A DNA stretch of 64,000 nucleotides from Verrucomicrobiota bacterium (GCA_027493615.1 JAOSKK010000038.1:843333-907332), one strand, 5' to 3'. Shown: positions 36,366 to 48,210, counted from the first letter of the stretch. The notes: generated by a model from the letters alone, not told the origin. Program-made: numbers and translations.

Positions 36366-36403
36366 CAGTGGCGGAGCCGCCGGGCTCTTTGCACACTCGC
36401 GCC

Positions 36404-37765
36404 ATGCGCACGCTGATTCGGCACGTCCTCGCTTCCACCACCCCCCGCGAGGGGCTCACCGTCCAGGGTTGGGTTCGCACCCGACGCGACTCGAAGGGGT
36501 TCTCGTTTGTCGAGATCAATGACGGTTCGTGCCTCGCGAGCCTGCAGGTCGTGGTGGACGCCAGCGTGCCCGGGGCGGGGCAGATGCATGACTTCACCAC
36601 GGGCGCTTCCGTATCGGTGCAGGGCGACCTGGTGGCGTCGCCGGCGGCGGGCCAGCGCTGGGAACTGCGCGCCCGACGGGTCGAGCTGGTGGGGAAGGCC
36701 GACGCGAGCTTCCCGCTGCAGAAGAAGGGGCACACGCTCGAGTTCCTCCGCACCATTGCGCATCTGCGGCCGCGCTCGAACCTGTTCGGCGCTGTGTTCC
36801 GGACCCGCAGCCGCCTGGCCCACGCGGTGCATCAGTTCTTTCAGGAACGCGACTTCATCCACGTGCACACGCCCATCATCACGGCGAGCGACTGCGAAGG
36901 GGCGGGGGAGATGTTCCGGGTGACGACGCTCAAGGGCAACGTGGACGGGGATCCGGCGGCGGATTTCTTCGGGCGCCGCACCTACCTCACCGTGAGCGGC
37001 CAGCTCGAGGCGGAGACCTTCGCCTGCGCACTCTCGAACGTGTACACCTTCGGCCCCACGTTCCGCGCGGAGAACTCCAACACCGCCCGGCACGCCGCCG
37101 AGTTCTGGATGATCGAGCCCGAGATGGCCTTCTGCGATCTGGCGGGCGACATGGACCTGGCCGAGGCGTTCGTCCAGGCCATGGCGCGCCATACCCTCGA
37201 GCATTGCGCGGAGGACCTGACACTGTTCGAGCGGTTTGTCGACAAGGAGGTCCGCCAGCGTCTGGCGTTCGTCGTGGAACGTCCCTTTCAGCGGGTGCCG
37301 TACGCCGAGGCCGTGGCCATCCTGCAGCGGTCGGGCAAGAGCTTTGAGTTCCCGGTCGAACCGGGGGCGAACCTCCAGTCCGAGCACGAGCGCTACCTCA
37401 CCGAGGAGCACTTCAAGGCGCCGGTGACCGTCTTCAACTACCCGCGCACGATCAAGCCGTTCTACATGCGCCTGAACGACGACGGCGCGACGGTGACGGC
37501 CATGGATGTGCTGGTGCCGGGCATCGGCGAGGTGATCGGCGGTTCCCAGCGCGAGGAGCGGCTCGACCAGTTGCTCGACAACATGAAGTTCCAGAAATTG
37601 GACCCAAAGGATTACTGGTGGTACGTGGACCTGCGGCGGTACGGAACTGTGCCGCACGCGGGGTTCGGGCTGGGCTTCGAACGGCTGCTGATGTTCCTCA
37701 CCGGGGTGGGCAACATCCGGGACGTCATCCCGTTTGCCCGCACGCCGGGGAATGCGGAGTTCTGA
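36404..37765 (+). CDS. asnS: Asparaginyl-tRNA synthetase
   Basis: 453 residues, intact. N-terminal OB-fold anticodon-binding domain ('VQGWVRTRRDSKGFSFVEIND'). Class IIb catalytic core: motif 1 region 'RSRLAHAVHQFFQERDFIHVHTP', motif 2 'GPTFRAENSNTARHAAEFWM' and motif 3 'GFGLGFERLLMFLTG'. The IEPE(M) following motif 2 and absence of an insertion support Asn rather than Asp specificity. Charges tRNA-Asn. Its 3' end overlaps the convergent purN by 41 bases. Confidence 0.96.
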   Translation: MRTLIRHVLASTTPREGLTVQGWVRTRRDSKGFSFVEINDGSCLASLQVVVDASVPGAGQMHDFTTGASVSVQGDLVASPAAGQRWELRARRVELVGKADASFPLQKKGHTLEFLRTIAHLRPRSNLFGAVFRTRSRLAHAVHQFFQERDFIHVHTPIITASDCEGAGEMFRVTTLKGNVDGDPAADFFGRRTYLTVSGQLEAETFACALSNVYTFGPTFRAENSNTARHAAEFWMIEPEMAFCDLAGDMDLAEAFVQAMARHTLEHCAEDLTLFERFVDKEVRQRLAFVVERPFQRVPYAEAVAILQRSGKSFEFPVEPGANLQSEHERYLTEEHFKAPVTVFNYPRTIKPFYMRLNDDGATVTAMDVLVPGIGEVIGGSQREERLDQLLDNMKFQKLDPKDYWWYVDLRRYGTVPHAGFGLGFERLLMFLTGVGNIRDVIPFARTPGNAEF

Positions 37766-38381
37766 GGCGGGCGCGCCGGCCCACGACCTCCAGACGGCTG
37801 GTGAACAGCCGCGTGAGGGCGGCGGGGTAGAGTTCGTGCTCCACCTGCTGGATGCGGGCATGCAGCGTCGCCGGGGTGTCGTCGTCTTCGACGGCCACGG
37901 GCGCCTGGGCGACGATCGGGCCGCTGTCGACGCCGGCGTCCACCAGATGCACCGTCACGCCCGTCACCTTCACGCCGTATTCGAGCGCCTGCTTCCAGGA
38001 TTCGAGACCGGGGAAGGACGGCAGCAGGGCGGGATGGATGTTCACGATCCGTTGAGGGAAGGCCCGCAGCAGGGGTTCCTTGACGATCCGCATGAACCCG
38101 GCCAGCACCACCCAGTCCGCCCGGGCTTCCTGGAGCGCCTGCACGTAGGCGGCCTCGGCGGCCGGATCCAGCTTCGACCGGTAGGGGCCGGGCGCGAGGT
38201 AGCGGGCGCGCAGTCCGCGTTCGCGGGCCCGGTCGAGGATGCCGGCCTCCGGCACATCGCTCAGCACCAGCGCCACCTCGGCGGGTAACCTCCCCGCGGC
38301 ACACGCGTCGGCGATGGCCACGAAATTGGAGCCCTTCCCTGAACCCAGGACCCCCAGGCGGACACGGTGCGCGCTGTTCAC
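37725..38381 (-). CDS. purN: Phosphoribosylglycinamide formyltransferase
   Basis: 218 residues from GTG 38381. Third step of purine synthesis: transfers a formyl group from 10-formyl-THF to GAR. 'VLGSGKGSNFVAIADAC' near residue 10 is the phosphate-binding loop. 'VNIHPALLPSFPGLESW' near 110 supplies the catalytic Asn and His, and 'VHLVDAGVDSGPIVAQ' near 145 the catalytic Asp. The open frame upstream of 38381 is noncoding. The C-terminal 20 residues run into the asnS tail. Confidence 0.94.
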   Translation of the reverse strand: MNSAHRVRLGVLGSGKGSNFVAIADACAAGRLPAEVALVLSDVPEAGILDRARERGLRARYLAPGPYRSKLDPAAEAAYVQALQEARADWVVLAGFMRIVKEPLLRAFPQRIVNIHPALLPSFPGLESWKQALEYGVKVTGVTVHLVDAGVDSGPIVAQAPVAVEDDDTPATLHARIQQVEHELYPAALTRLFTSRLEVVGRRARLRTPHSPACGQTG

Positions 38382-38563
38382 GCGCGCCGTCGTAACAGAA
38401 GGCCCGGCGGAGACAAGGGGAAAGGGCCGCGGGTTTGAAGCCCCGTGGTCGTGGAGTCGGTGATGCAGGGTCCGTCGTCGGATGCAAGCGAGTGCACGGA
38501 ACATTCCCCGCGGTTGAATCGTGGTGCGCAGGAGGGGGTCTCGAATGACTGTGGACTCGCAGC

Positions 38564-38592
38564 TTGCGCCATCCACAAAGACCCGTTAGGTA
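38564..38592 (+). promoter_or_regulatory. Candidate promoter giving a leaderless mRNA for the 38599 gene
   Basis: TTGCGC (38564-38569), 17-base spacer, TAGGTA (38587-38592). Exactly six bases separate the -10 box from the GTG at 38599, so transcription should start at or next to the start codon. The same six-base spacing is found at vapB (58020-58055). No Shine-Dalgarno is visible before this GTG. Confidence 0.55.
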
Positions 38593-38598
38593 TGCGCC

Positions 38599-38829
38599 GT
38601 GATCGATCCTGAATCCGTGATCGAAGGCGAATGGGTCGATTGGTATGCGCTGACCCCGCTTGAGCGCTGGCGCGAAACGACCCGACTCTGGGCTCATTAT
38701 CTGTACCTCGGAGGTTCGCTTGATCCCGAATCCGATCCAGAAAGTCCTTTCTACGATGGCGGCGCACCAGGTCCAGGCCCTCTTGATGGGCGGTCAGGCC
38801 TGCGTGTTCTACGGCGCGGCCGAATTTAG
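38599..38829 (+). CDS. Small acidic protein paired with a nucleotidyltransferase, possible antitoxin-like partner
   Basis: 76 residues from GTG. 'WVDWYALTPLERWRETTRLW' and 'LGGSLDPESDPESPF' form a conserved-looking core; similar small proteins occur upstream of nucleotidyltransferase-like genes in Planctomycetota and related bacteria (recalled, not searched). The last 25 residues overlap the next gene in another frame and look unconstrained, so the native protein may be shorter. Promoter-like boxes end six bases upstream. Function unknown; a regulator or antitoxin of the downstream enzyme is the working idea. Confidence 0.55.
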   Translation: MIDPESVIEGEWVDWYALTPLERWRETTRLWAHYLYLGGSLDPESDPESPFYDGGAPGPGPLDGRSGLRVLRRGRI

Positions 38830-39479
38830 CCGGGACACGGATTACGTCCTCCTGGCCGAGGCCGACAACCTGAAGCGGTTAGATGCCGCCCTGGCCGAGC
38901 TCCAGGCGACCTGCATCGCCGTCCCGCCGTTTCACCTCGAGTACTTGCAGCGCGGACACGCCGTCCATCTCCGCTGCCAGCACCCCGACGTCGCCGGCAT
39001 TCGCATCGATGTGATGTCGGTCCTGCGCGGTGTCGCTCCCTTTCTCGAGCTGTGGAAGCGTCGAACCACCGTGGAGGATGCGCACGGGGAACGGTACGAA
39101 CTGCTAGCATTGCCCGACCTGGTCCAGGCCAAGAAGACCCAACGCGCCAGGGACTGGCCCATGCTCCAGAGGTTGGTGGAAGCCCATTACCTGCAACACC
39201 GCGCCGCACCCCAGTCCGGACACGCCGCCTTCTGGCTGAGGGAACTGCGCACCCCGGAATTCCTGGTCGAGGCCACCGCGCGGTGGATGGAGTTGGCCAG
39301 GCAACTCCAGGGTCGCGCCCCTGTTGGAGTCTGCCTTGGCCAAAGACCGCCGAGAGCTTGAACTTGCGTTGGCCGAGCAAGAGCGAGCCGAACGCGACCG
39401 GGACCGCGTGTACTGGCAGCCGCTCAAAACCGAGCTTGAGGCACTGCGCCGCCGTGCCCCGAAAGCACGACCGCTCTGA
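38720..39479 (+). CDS. Nucleotidyltransferase-fold protein with C-terminal coiled coil; one frame break
   Basis: About 252 residues after repair. TTG 38720 is chosen because GGAGG (38711-38714 region) lies just upstream and the protein then begins 'LIPNPIQKVLSTMAAHQV'. 'ALLMGGQACVFYGAAEFSRDTDYVL' is a GG-x-DxD-type minimal nucleotidyltransferase motif (AbiEii/DUF6036-like), followed by 'LLALPDLVQAKKTQRARDWPML'. An extra C in 39318-39321 shifts the frame. Repaired, the tail continues 'LLESALAKDRRELELALAEQ' to 'RRRAPKARPL', a charged coiled coil ending at 39479. Overlaps the small upstream gene, as toxin-antitoxin pairs often do. Confidence 0.65.
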
Positions 39480-39588
39480 ACGGAGGACTTCGCGGAAGGC
39501 GCCGACGCCGCTGGCCTGCGGACCGAGGACGACGAGACGTCCGCCGCGGCGGAGGCGTTTGCTTTGCTGGACCGCGAGGAGGACTCCC

Positions 39589-39642
39589 GTGAGTGTTCCT
39601 GAGCGCGGCGACGTCTGGCTCGCTGATCTGGGTTATGCCGCC
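39589..39642 (+). pseudogene. Truncated MazF/PemK-type toxin (N-terminal stub)
   Basis: GTG 39589 with AGGAGG at 39577-39582 opens 'VSVPERGDVWLADLGYAA', the characteristic beginning of MazF/PemK endoribonucleases ('RGDVWLVDLG...'). After 18 codons the frame loses resemblance and merges into the end of the convergent thioesterase gene. About 90 residues of toxin are missing. The preceding bases 39480-39588 can be read as an acidic peptide ending 'AAAEAFALLDREEDSRE', plausibly the tail of its antitoxin. Confidence 0.6.
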
Positions 39643-40049
39643 GGCGGCACCGGCAGCGGCTCGCTCTTGCGGTAGGCCAGGCCCTGGAACAGCGCCACCA
39701 GATCGCCGGCATCGTCCCGCACTTCGACCGTGTAGTTGCCGAGCCGGGGATTCTTGGACACCTCGCGCGCTTCCGCCCACAACGTGCCGGCCCTGGTGGC
39801 CTTCATGATGGTCAGGTTGGTATTGATGGCCACCGCGATGGTGCCGTGCGAATTCGAGGCCACGGCAAAGGCAAAATCCGCAAGCGTGAAGATGGCGCCG
39901 CCGTGTGCGATGTCGAGGCCGTTCAGGTGCACGGCGCTCAGCGGCAGGCGCGCCTTGGCGTAACCCGGGGTGACCTCGACCAGCTCGATGCCGCTGTGGG
40001 CGGCGTAGCGGTCGCGCCGGAAGAAGGCCTGGAGTTGGGCTGAGTCCAT
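39633..40049 (-). CDS. PaaI family hot-dog thioesterase
   Basis: 138 residues, intact. Hot-dog fold with 'LNGLDIAHGGAIFTLADFAFAVA' (HGG motif with the following catalytic-position Asp on the helix) and 'AINTNLTIMKATRAGTLWAEA'. Hydrolyses acyl-CoA thioesters; the Asp of 'LADFAFA' is the usual catalytic residue. Lies 13 bases after the transketolase stop, same operon. Its 3' end overlaps the mazF stub. Confidence 0.88.
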   Translation of the reverse strand: MDSAQLQAFFRRDRYAAHSGIELVEVTPGYAKARLPLSAVHLNGLDIAHGGAIFTLADFAFAVASNSHGTIAVAINTNLTIMKATRAGTLWAEAREVSKNPRLGNYTVEVRDDAGDLVALFQGLAYRKSEPLPVPPAA

Positions 40050-40062
40050 GGCGGGAGGGGGC

Positions 40063-42130
40063 TCAGCGCAGCAACTGCCGGGCGGCCTCGACGACGCGGG
40101 CCACGGTCAGCCCGTGTTTCTCGTACAGTTGTTCGGCGACGTACGCCGACTGGCCGAATTCGCCAGCAATGCCGAGGGACACGATCCGATGCGCCGTGCC
40201 AGCGCGGGACAAGGCATGCGAAAGCTGGGCGCCCAACCCCCCGACGACCTGGTGGTCTTCAATCGTCACCAGCCGTCCGCCGCACCCCTGCACCAGCGGA
40301 CCGAGCGTGGCGATGTCCGGGCGGTTCACAAACGGATGGTGCACCACCGCCGCCTTCAGTCCCTCCGCGGCCAGGGCCTGCCCCGCCTCGATGACCTTGC
40401 TCGTCAGCGTGCCGCACCCCACCAACACCACGTCGGTGCCGGCCGCCAACACCTGCGCCCGGCCCCACGGGTACGCCGCGCCTTCGCGCCAGCGGACCGG
40501 GTAGTTCTCGCGCCCGACAAAGAACACCACACTCTCGCCGTCCTCACCCTTCGCGCGGGCATCGCCCAGCCGCTGGATGGCTTCGAACATGAGCGCCTCC
40601 GCTTCCTCGGCACAGGAAGGCGCCACCACCACGGTGTGCGGGATCGCGCTGACCGCCGCCAGATACGTCGTGGCCTGGTGCGACGCGCCGTCGGCCGCGT
40701 CCTGCAACCCGGCGTGTGAGAAGATGGCGATGACCGGTGCCTGGGGAGAGGGCCGCCATCGTGAGCGGGAGGTTGCCCTTGGTGACGCCGAACTGCGCGA
40801 AGGTGTCCACCACGGGAATGAACCCGAGCTTCGACAGGCCCGCGCCGGTGCTGACCATGTTCGCCTCGGCGACCCCCACCTCGACCCAGCGGTCCGGAAA
40901 ACTCTTTTGAAACGGACTGATGCCGGTCGAGCCCTGCACGTCCGAGGAGACGGAGAACACCGGGTAGCCGGCCCGGGCCGCCCGGATGGCGCCCCGCGCA
41001 AGGCCGCTCTGCACCTTGTCCTTCTTGACCGGCGGCGCGGCCGGCCCCGCAGCCGCGGGCCTGGCCTGCTTCGCGGCCTCCTTCGCCTCCCATTCGCCAC
41101 GCAACGCCCTGGCCCAGTCGCGAAACTCGGCCGGCGGCGCGCCGTCGTAAATCTCGCTGACGAACTCGACGATCTTCTCGCCGCTGCCCAGCGGAAACCC
41201 GTGACCGCCCGACGCGCTCTCGACGGTGGCCTTGACGCCGTAGCCCTTGACGGTCTTGCACCGCACACACACCGGCTGCCGGGGGTCGGCTTTGGCCTGC
41301 GCCATCGCCCCCTCCAGCGCCTCGTACACCGCGGGGAGATTGTGGCCGTTCGGAACGTCGATCACGCGCCAGCCCAGCATCGCGAAGGCCGCAAACGTAG
41401 GCGCCATGCTGAACGCGTCCTGGCTGATGCGCCCCGACAACTTGGTGTCGTTGTCCGACAAGACCAGCACGAACGGGTTCAACCGACCCTTGGCGGCCAG
41501 GCCGGGAATGGCCGCAAAAGCCTCCTTTGCCTCTCCTTCCATGGCCGCACCATCCGAGACCACGGCGACGGTGACGCGGTCGTTGCCGGCGAGTTTGTCA
41601 GCCAGGGCCAGGCCTTGCGCCTGCGGCAGGGCCGAGCCGAGCGGGCCGTTGCTCAGCAGCACGCCCTCGGGATTCAGGTGCGACTCGCCGTGTCCGGTCA
41701 GCTTGCTCGCCAGGCTGCGAAACCCCTTGAGCGCTTCGAAGGTCAGACCGTCGAACCCGTAGTTCGCCCGCAACGCGTACAGCCCGTTCTCGGTGTGCCC
41801 GGCGTCGTTCACGTAGTTGAAGGCCTCGTACCACTCGCGGTCCCGCACCGCGAACATCAGCCCGTGGAGGGCGGCGTTGATTTCGGCAAACGCCGCCGGC
41901 CCGCCCCAGTGGCACGCCGCGCCCCCGTTCACCGCGTGCACGTTCATCAGCGCCACCAACGCCCGGGTCGCCCGCGGGTCGGCGAGCACGACGTCGGTGC
42001 CATCGGACCGCCGCACCGTCACGGCGTAGCGCGGCGCCTGCCGCGGCGTGGGCGCCAGACGCGACTTCAGCTTCAGGGGAACGAGGGGCGGGGCGGGGAG
42101 CGGTTGGACCGCGGATTTGTCTTCGGCCAT
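40063..42130 (-). CDS. tkt: Transketolase; one frame break
   Basis: About 688 residues after repair. TPP-binding domain: 'NVHAVNGGAACHWGGPAAF', 'YVNDAGHTENGLYAL', 'VVSDGAAMEGEAKEAFAAI', 'VLVLSDNDTKLSGRIS'. Pyrimidine domain: 'FSVSSDVQGSTGISPFQKSF', 'RWVEVGVAEANMV', and a C-terminal transketolase domain with 'RLVTIEDHQVVGGLGAQLSH'. Moves two-carbon units between sugar phosphates; with zwf this supports the pentose-phosphate pathway. The motifs differ somewhat from classical E. coli Tkt, so a transketolase-like dehydrogenase is a weaker alternative. An extra C (run 40743-40746) breaks the frame; repair gives 'MAALSQAPVIAIFSHAG'. Start ATG 42130. Confidence 0.85.
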
Positions 42131-42253
42131 AGCAAGCGCGGGTGGTCGTCTCAAATAAGCGCAGGATTGTAGGGACCCGGCCCGGAAAGAAAAGGCGGTT
42201 TTTCCCGTCTTTCGCGGACTTGCAGACTCGCGGGACGATCACCCCGCCGGCGT

Positions 42254-44763
<2,510 letters not shown>

Positions 44764-44775
44764 GGGGAACGAAGG

Positions 44776-44884
44776 TTAGGCGTTGGGCGTTGGGCGTTGA
44801 ACGTTGGGCGTTGAGCGTTGAGCGTTGAGCGTTGAGCGTTGGGCGTTGAGCGTTGGGCGTTGAGCGTTGGAAGTTGGAAGTTGA
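44776..44884 (+). repeat. Heptameric minisatellite, unit GCGTTGG/GCGTTGA, about 15 copies
   Basis: The run alternates GCGTTGG and GCGTTGA (with AACGTTG and AAGTTGG variants) without loss of the 7-base phase, directly upstream of the glgP start codon (44763). Arrays of this kind vary in copy number by slippage, so the glgP leader length may vary between strains. Confidence 0.92.
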
Positions 44885-44906
44885 TCGGCCGTCGAGCCGG
44901 GGTCGA

Positions 44907-45566
44907 TCAGCGGGCCACGAGCGTCTCGCGCTTCGAAGTGCGGAAGAAGTAAGTGGTCACGAAGTTGAATTGGAACTCCTTTTCGCCCCCGTCAAAGGAC
45001 TTCTTGAGCGAGACAGCGAAGCTCAGCGGCAGGCGCTCGAGTTGCTTGGCCAGGACGAGCTTGGCCGAATGCGTCCACTCATCCCAGGCCACGGCCCAGA
45101 ACGGCTTGAGTCTCCAGACGTTGTCCCCGAGGACATCGTCGGTGGCCGAAGGCGTGCGCAATTCCAGGCCGCCGCCGGTGCGCCAGGCCTTGCCGAGCCG
45201 GTACGCGGTACCGACCGCCAACTCGATGTCCCCCAAACCCAGGGCGTCGGCATCGCCCTCCGTCTCCCCCGCCACGTGGCCCGCCACCGGGAGCTTGAAC
45301 TGAACGGCCCATTCCTGTCGCTCGGACAGGCGCCACGACCAGAGGCCGCCAAACTCCACCTTGAGGTCCTCGCGCCCGGCCTTGTAGTGGTTCCATTCCG
45401 TGTCGGCCCAGGCGCGACGGAGCAGCAGGGTCGGGTCCTCCTGCACCTTCAATTCCGGACTGAGGATGGCCGGCGGGGTCTCGGCTGGCTCGGCGGCCGC
45501 GGCCATGCGGGAGGCCAGGACCGCCGCGAGGACGACGATGGCCGTGGGGAGAGCGCGGCGGCTCAC
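44907..45566 (-). CDS. Outer-membrane beta-barrel protein, transporter-like
   Basis: 219 residues from GTG 45566, which opens a clear signal peptide ('LPTAIVVLAAVLASRMAAAA'). The mature part alternates strands ending in aromatic residues ('EWAVQFKLPVAGHVAG', 'GLGDIELAVGTAYRLG', 'SFAVSLKKSFDGGEKEFQFN'), typical of a small outer-membrane barrel. The upstream extension of the frame translates intergenic repeats and is rejected. Substrate unknown. Confidence 0.72.
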   Translation of the reverse strand: MSRRALPTAIVVLAAVLASRMAAAAEPAETPPAILSPELKVQEDPTLLLRRAWADTEWNHYKAGREDLKVEFGGLWSWRLSERQEWAVQFKLPVAGHVAGETEGDADALGLGDIELAVGTAYRLGKAWRTGGGLELRTPSATDDVLGDNVWRLKPFWAVAWDEWTHSAKLVLAKQLERLPLSFAVSLKKSFDGGEKEFQFNFVTTYFFRTSKRETLVAR

Positions 45567-45605
45567 GGGTCGGCGAGGCGCTCTCCGTGAACCGGAATGC
45601 AGAAG

Positions 45606-45690
45606 GGAGAATGTTCGTAATCGGTGGAGGGAGGCGCTTCGTAACCCTGGGGTGCGGGCTTCCAGCCTGCACCCTTCGGGTTCCAGAACT
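45606..45690. repeat. Mixed intergenic repeat remnants
   Basis: Contains a half copy of the 'ATGTTCGTAATCGGTGGAGG' family (about 45610-45632) and an inverted copy of the GGTGCGGGCTTCCAGCCTGC core (about 45654-45680) seen at 4105-4180 and 19968-20047. The two families occur side by side here as they do at 4105-4277. Confidence 0.72.
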
Positions 45691-45730
45691 CCATTTCGAC
45701 CAGACGGCCGGGGCTGGGACGGACGTGCAT

Positions 45731-47192
45731 TCATGGAGGCGATGAGGAGGTTTGCGATGAGGGCCTGTCAGCGAGCCGCAGGAACTCGATCCGGTGGTTG
45801 GCGTCCGGATGCCGCGTCGAAGGGCCGGCGACCAGCATCGCCACATTGCCCGGCATATCGTGGTCCCGGAGCCAGCGACAGGCAAACTCGCGCCAGTCGG
45901 GTGGTTCGTCCGTCAGCGGCATGGCGTGAACGCCGTAGGAGAAGGCCAGGCCGCGGCACACCGCCGGGTCGTGGCTGAGGGCGACGATCCAGACCGGCGG
46001 GTTGAAGCGGGCGATCATCCGGGCGGTGGTGCCGGTGCGCGTCGGAACAAAGACCGCCGCACAGGGCACGGTCCCGAGGGCGTGTTCAACGACCGCGGAA
46101 ATGGCTTCGGCGGCGGACGCCGGCGTCGCCTGGTCAGCCACCGCCCGCAGGGCTTCGAGGCGCGTGGTCGGCCGGTGTGCCTCGGTGTACGCGGCGATCC
46201 GGGCCAGCATGGCGACGGCTTCCTCGGGGAACTTCCCCATGGCGGACTCCCCCGAGAGCATGAGGCAGTCGGTGCCGTCGAGAATGGCATTGGCGACGTC
46301 GGTGGCCTCGGCGCGGGTGGGCAGGCGGCTGGTCGTCATGGACTCGAGCATCTGGGTGGCGGTGATGACGGGTTTGCCGGCGAGGCTGGCACGGGCGATG
46401 AGCTGCTTCTGGAGAATGGCCATCTCCTCGATGGGGACCTCGACCCCGAGATCGCCCCGGGCCACCATGATGCCGTCGGTCGCCCGGAGGATCTCGTCGA
46501 AGTGCTTGAGGGCGTCGCTTCGTTCGATCTTGGCGATGATGAAAGGGGAGGCGGCCCAGCTCCCGGGCGGCCGTCCGCACGGCCTCGATATCTGCGGCGG
46601 TCTCGACGAACGACTGGCTGACCGCATCGACCCCGTGTGCCAGGGCGAACTCGAGGCAGCGCCGGTCATGGTCCGTGAAGGCGCTGATGCCCAGGTTGAT
46701 GCCCGGCAGGTTCAGTCCCTTGCGCGAGCGCAGTTCCCCGCCCACCGCCACCTGGCAATGCACGTCCGGACCCGCGACGCGCTCCACGACGAGTTGCACC
46801 AGGCCGTCGTTCAGGAACAGGCGGTCGCCAGTTTTGACCACCCGCGGCAGCCGGTCGAAACTCACGGACACCCGCTCCGCGTTGCCGGGGATGTCGCCGG
46901 TGGTCAAGGTGAACCGCTCCCCAGCCAGCAACGGGATCGGCTCAGGATCGATCCGGCCGATCCGCATCTTGGGTCCCGGCAGATCGGCCATGATGGTCAA
47001 CCGCCGCCCCGCGGCCTGTTCCGCGGCGCGGAGGCGGGCGATGCGTTCGGCGTGACTCGGGAAGTCGCCATGGGAAAAGTTGAGCCGGGCCACGTTCAGC
47101 CCTGCGCGGGAGGAGGCGTTCGAGCATCGCGGGGACTCGGACGCGGGGCCGATGGTGGCGACGATCTTGGTCTTGTGGGCGGGCGGTGTCAT
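45731..47192 (-). CDS. pyk: Pyruvate kinase; frame breaks
   Basis: About 486 residues after repair. Converts PEP and ADP to pyruvate and ATP. 'KTKIVATIGPASES' at the start, 'GLNVARLNFSHGDF', 'MADLPGPKMRIG'; the catalytic-Lys segment 'PFIIAKIERSDALKHFDEIL'; the signature 'MVARGDLGVEVP' and 'TATQMLESM'; then the regulatory domain to the C-terminus. An extra base near 46545-46552 breaks the frame. In addition the stretch 'ESPRCSNASSRAGLN' should read 'ESPAMLERLLRAGLN', implying a compensating missing and extra base about 47105-47131. Follows ldhA by 7 bases, one operon. Confidence 0.94.
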
Positions 47193-47199
47193 GGCGGGG

Positions 47200-48201
47200 T
47201 TAAGTGAGGACCGAACCTTCGACGAAGGGCGTGCCGGCGTCGAGTGCCCGGAGGTTGTCGACGGTCGTGCGGGCGATGTCGCTGAGCGCTTCGTGGGTGA
47301 GGAAGGCCTGGTGCGCGGTGATGAGGACGTTGGGGAACGTCAGCAGCCGGGCGAGTTCGTCGTCCTGGAGGACTTGACCGGACAAGTCCTCGAAGAAAAT
47401 CCCCTCTTCCTCCTCGTACACGTCCAGCGCCACGCCGCCGAGGCGACCCGATTTCAGGGCCCCAATCAGCGCGGTGGTGTCGATCAGCGCGCCCCGGCTC
47501 ACGTTGATGAGGATGGCGCCGGGCTTCATCAGGTCGAGCGTTTCCTGCCGGATGAGGTGCTTGGTGTCGGGCGTGAGCGGGATGTGCAACGAGACCACGT
47601 CGCTGAACCCGGCGAGCGAGGAGGCATCCACATAGGTCACTCCTGAGCGGTCGGCCCAGTTCGGATCGGGGAAAGGATCGAAGGCGAGGACCTTCATGCC
47701 GAAGCCGCGGAGGATCTGGGCGACGATGCGGCCGATCTTGCCGGTGCCGACGATGCCGGCCGTCTTGCCGTGCAGATCGAAGCCCACGAGGCCGTTCAGC
47801 GAGAAGTTCAGCTCGCGCACCCGGTTGAAGGCGCGGTGGATCTTGCGGTTGAGGGTCAGAAGAAGCCCCACGGCGTGCTCGGCCACGGCGTAGGGCGAGT
47901 ATATCGGGACACGCGTGACGGTGAGCCCGAGGGCCTTCGCGGCGGCGAGATCGACGTTGTTAAAGCCGGTGCAGCGCAGGGCCACCAACGCGATGCCGTG
48001 GCTGGCCAGGGCCTCGAGACACGGCCGGTCCACCTGGTCGTTCACGAACACGCACACCGCCCGCACCCCCTGGGCCAGAGCGGCGGTCTCGCGCGTCAGC
48101 CGGAAGTCGAGGAAGCGCCACTCGATCCCGGTCTCACGGCCGGCGCGTTGCAGGTGCTCGCGGTCGTAAGGCCGCGTGTCATAGACGGCGGTGGTCATCA
48201 T
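47200..48201 (-). CDS. ldhA: D-lactate dehydrogenase (2-hydroxyacid dehydrogenase family)
   Basis: 333 residues, intact. Interconverts pyruvate and D-lactate with NADH. NAD-binding motif 'GIVGTGKIGRIVAQ' near 150. Catalytic Arg in 'LINVSRGALIDT', Glu in 'LDVYEEEEGIFFEDLSG' and His in 'ITAHQAFLTHEAL'. The 'FFEDLSG' insertion is characteristic of the LdhA branch. Lies between the phosphofructokinase fragment and pyk, so fermentation and lower glycolysis are co-transcribed. Confidence 0.92.
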   Translation of the reverse strand: MMTTAVYDTRPYDREHLQRAGRETGIEWRFLDFRLTRETAALAQGVRAVCVFVNDQVDRPCLEALASHGIALVALRCTGFNNVDLAAAKALGLTVTRVPIYSPYAVAEHAVGLLLTLNRKIHRAFNRVRELNFSLNGLVGFDLHGKTAGIVGTGKIGRIVAQILRGFGMKVLAFDPFPDPNWADRSGVTYVDASSLAGFSDVVSLHIPLTPDTKHLIRQETLDLMKPGAILINVSRGALIDTTALIGALKSGRLGGVALDVYEEEEGIFFEDLSGQVLQDDELARLLTFPNVLITAHQAFLTHEALSDIARTTVDNLRALDAGTPFVEGSVLT

Positions 48202-48210
48202 GAGGAGAGT

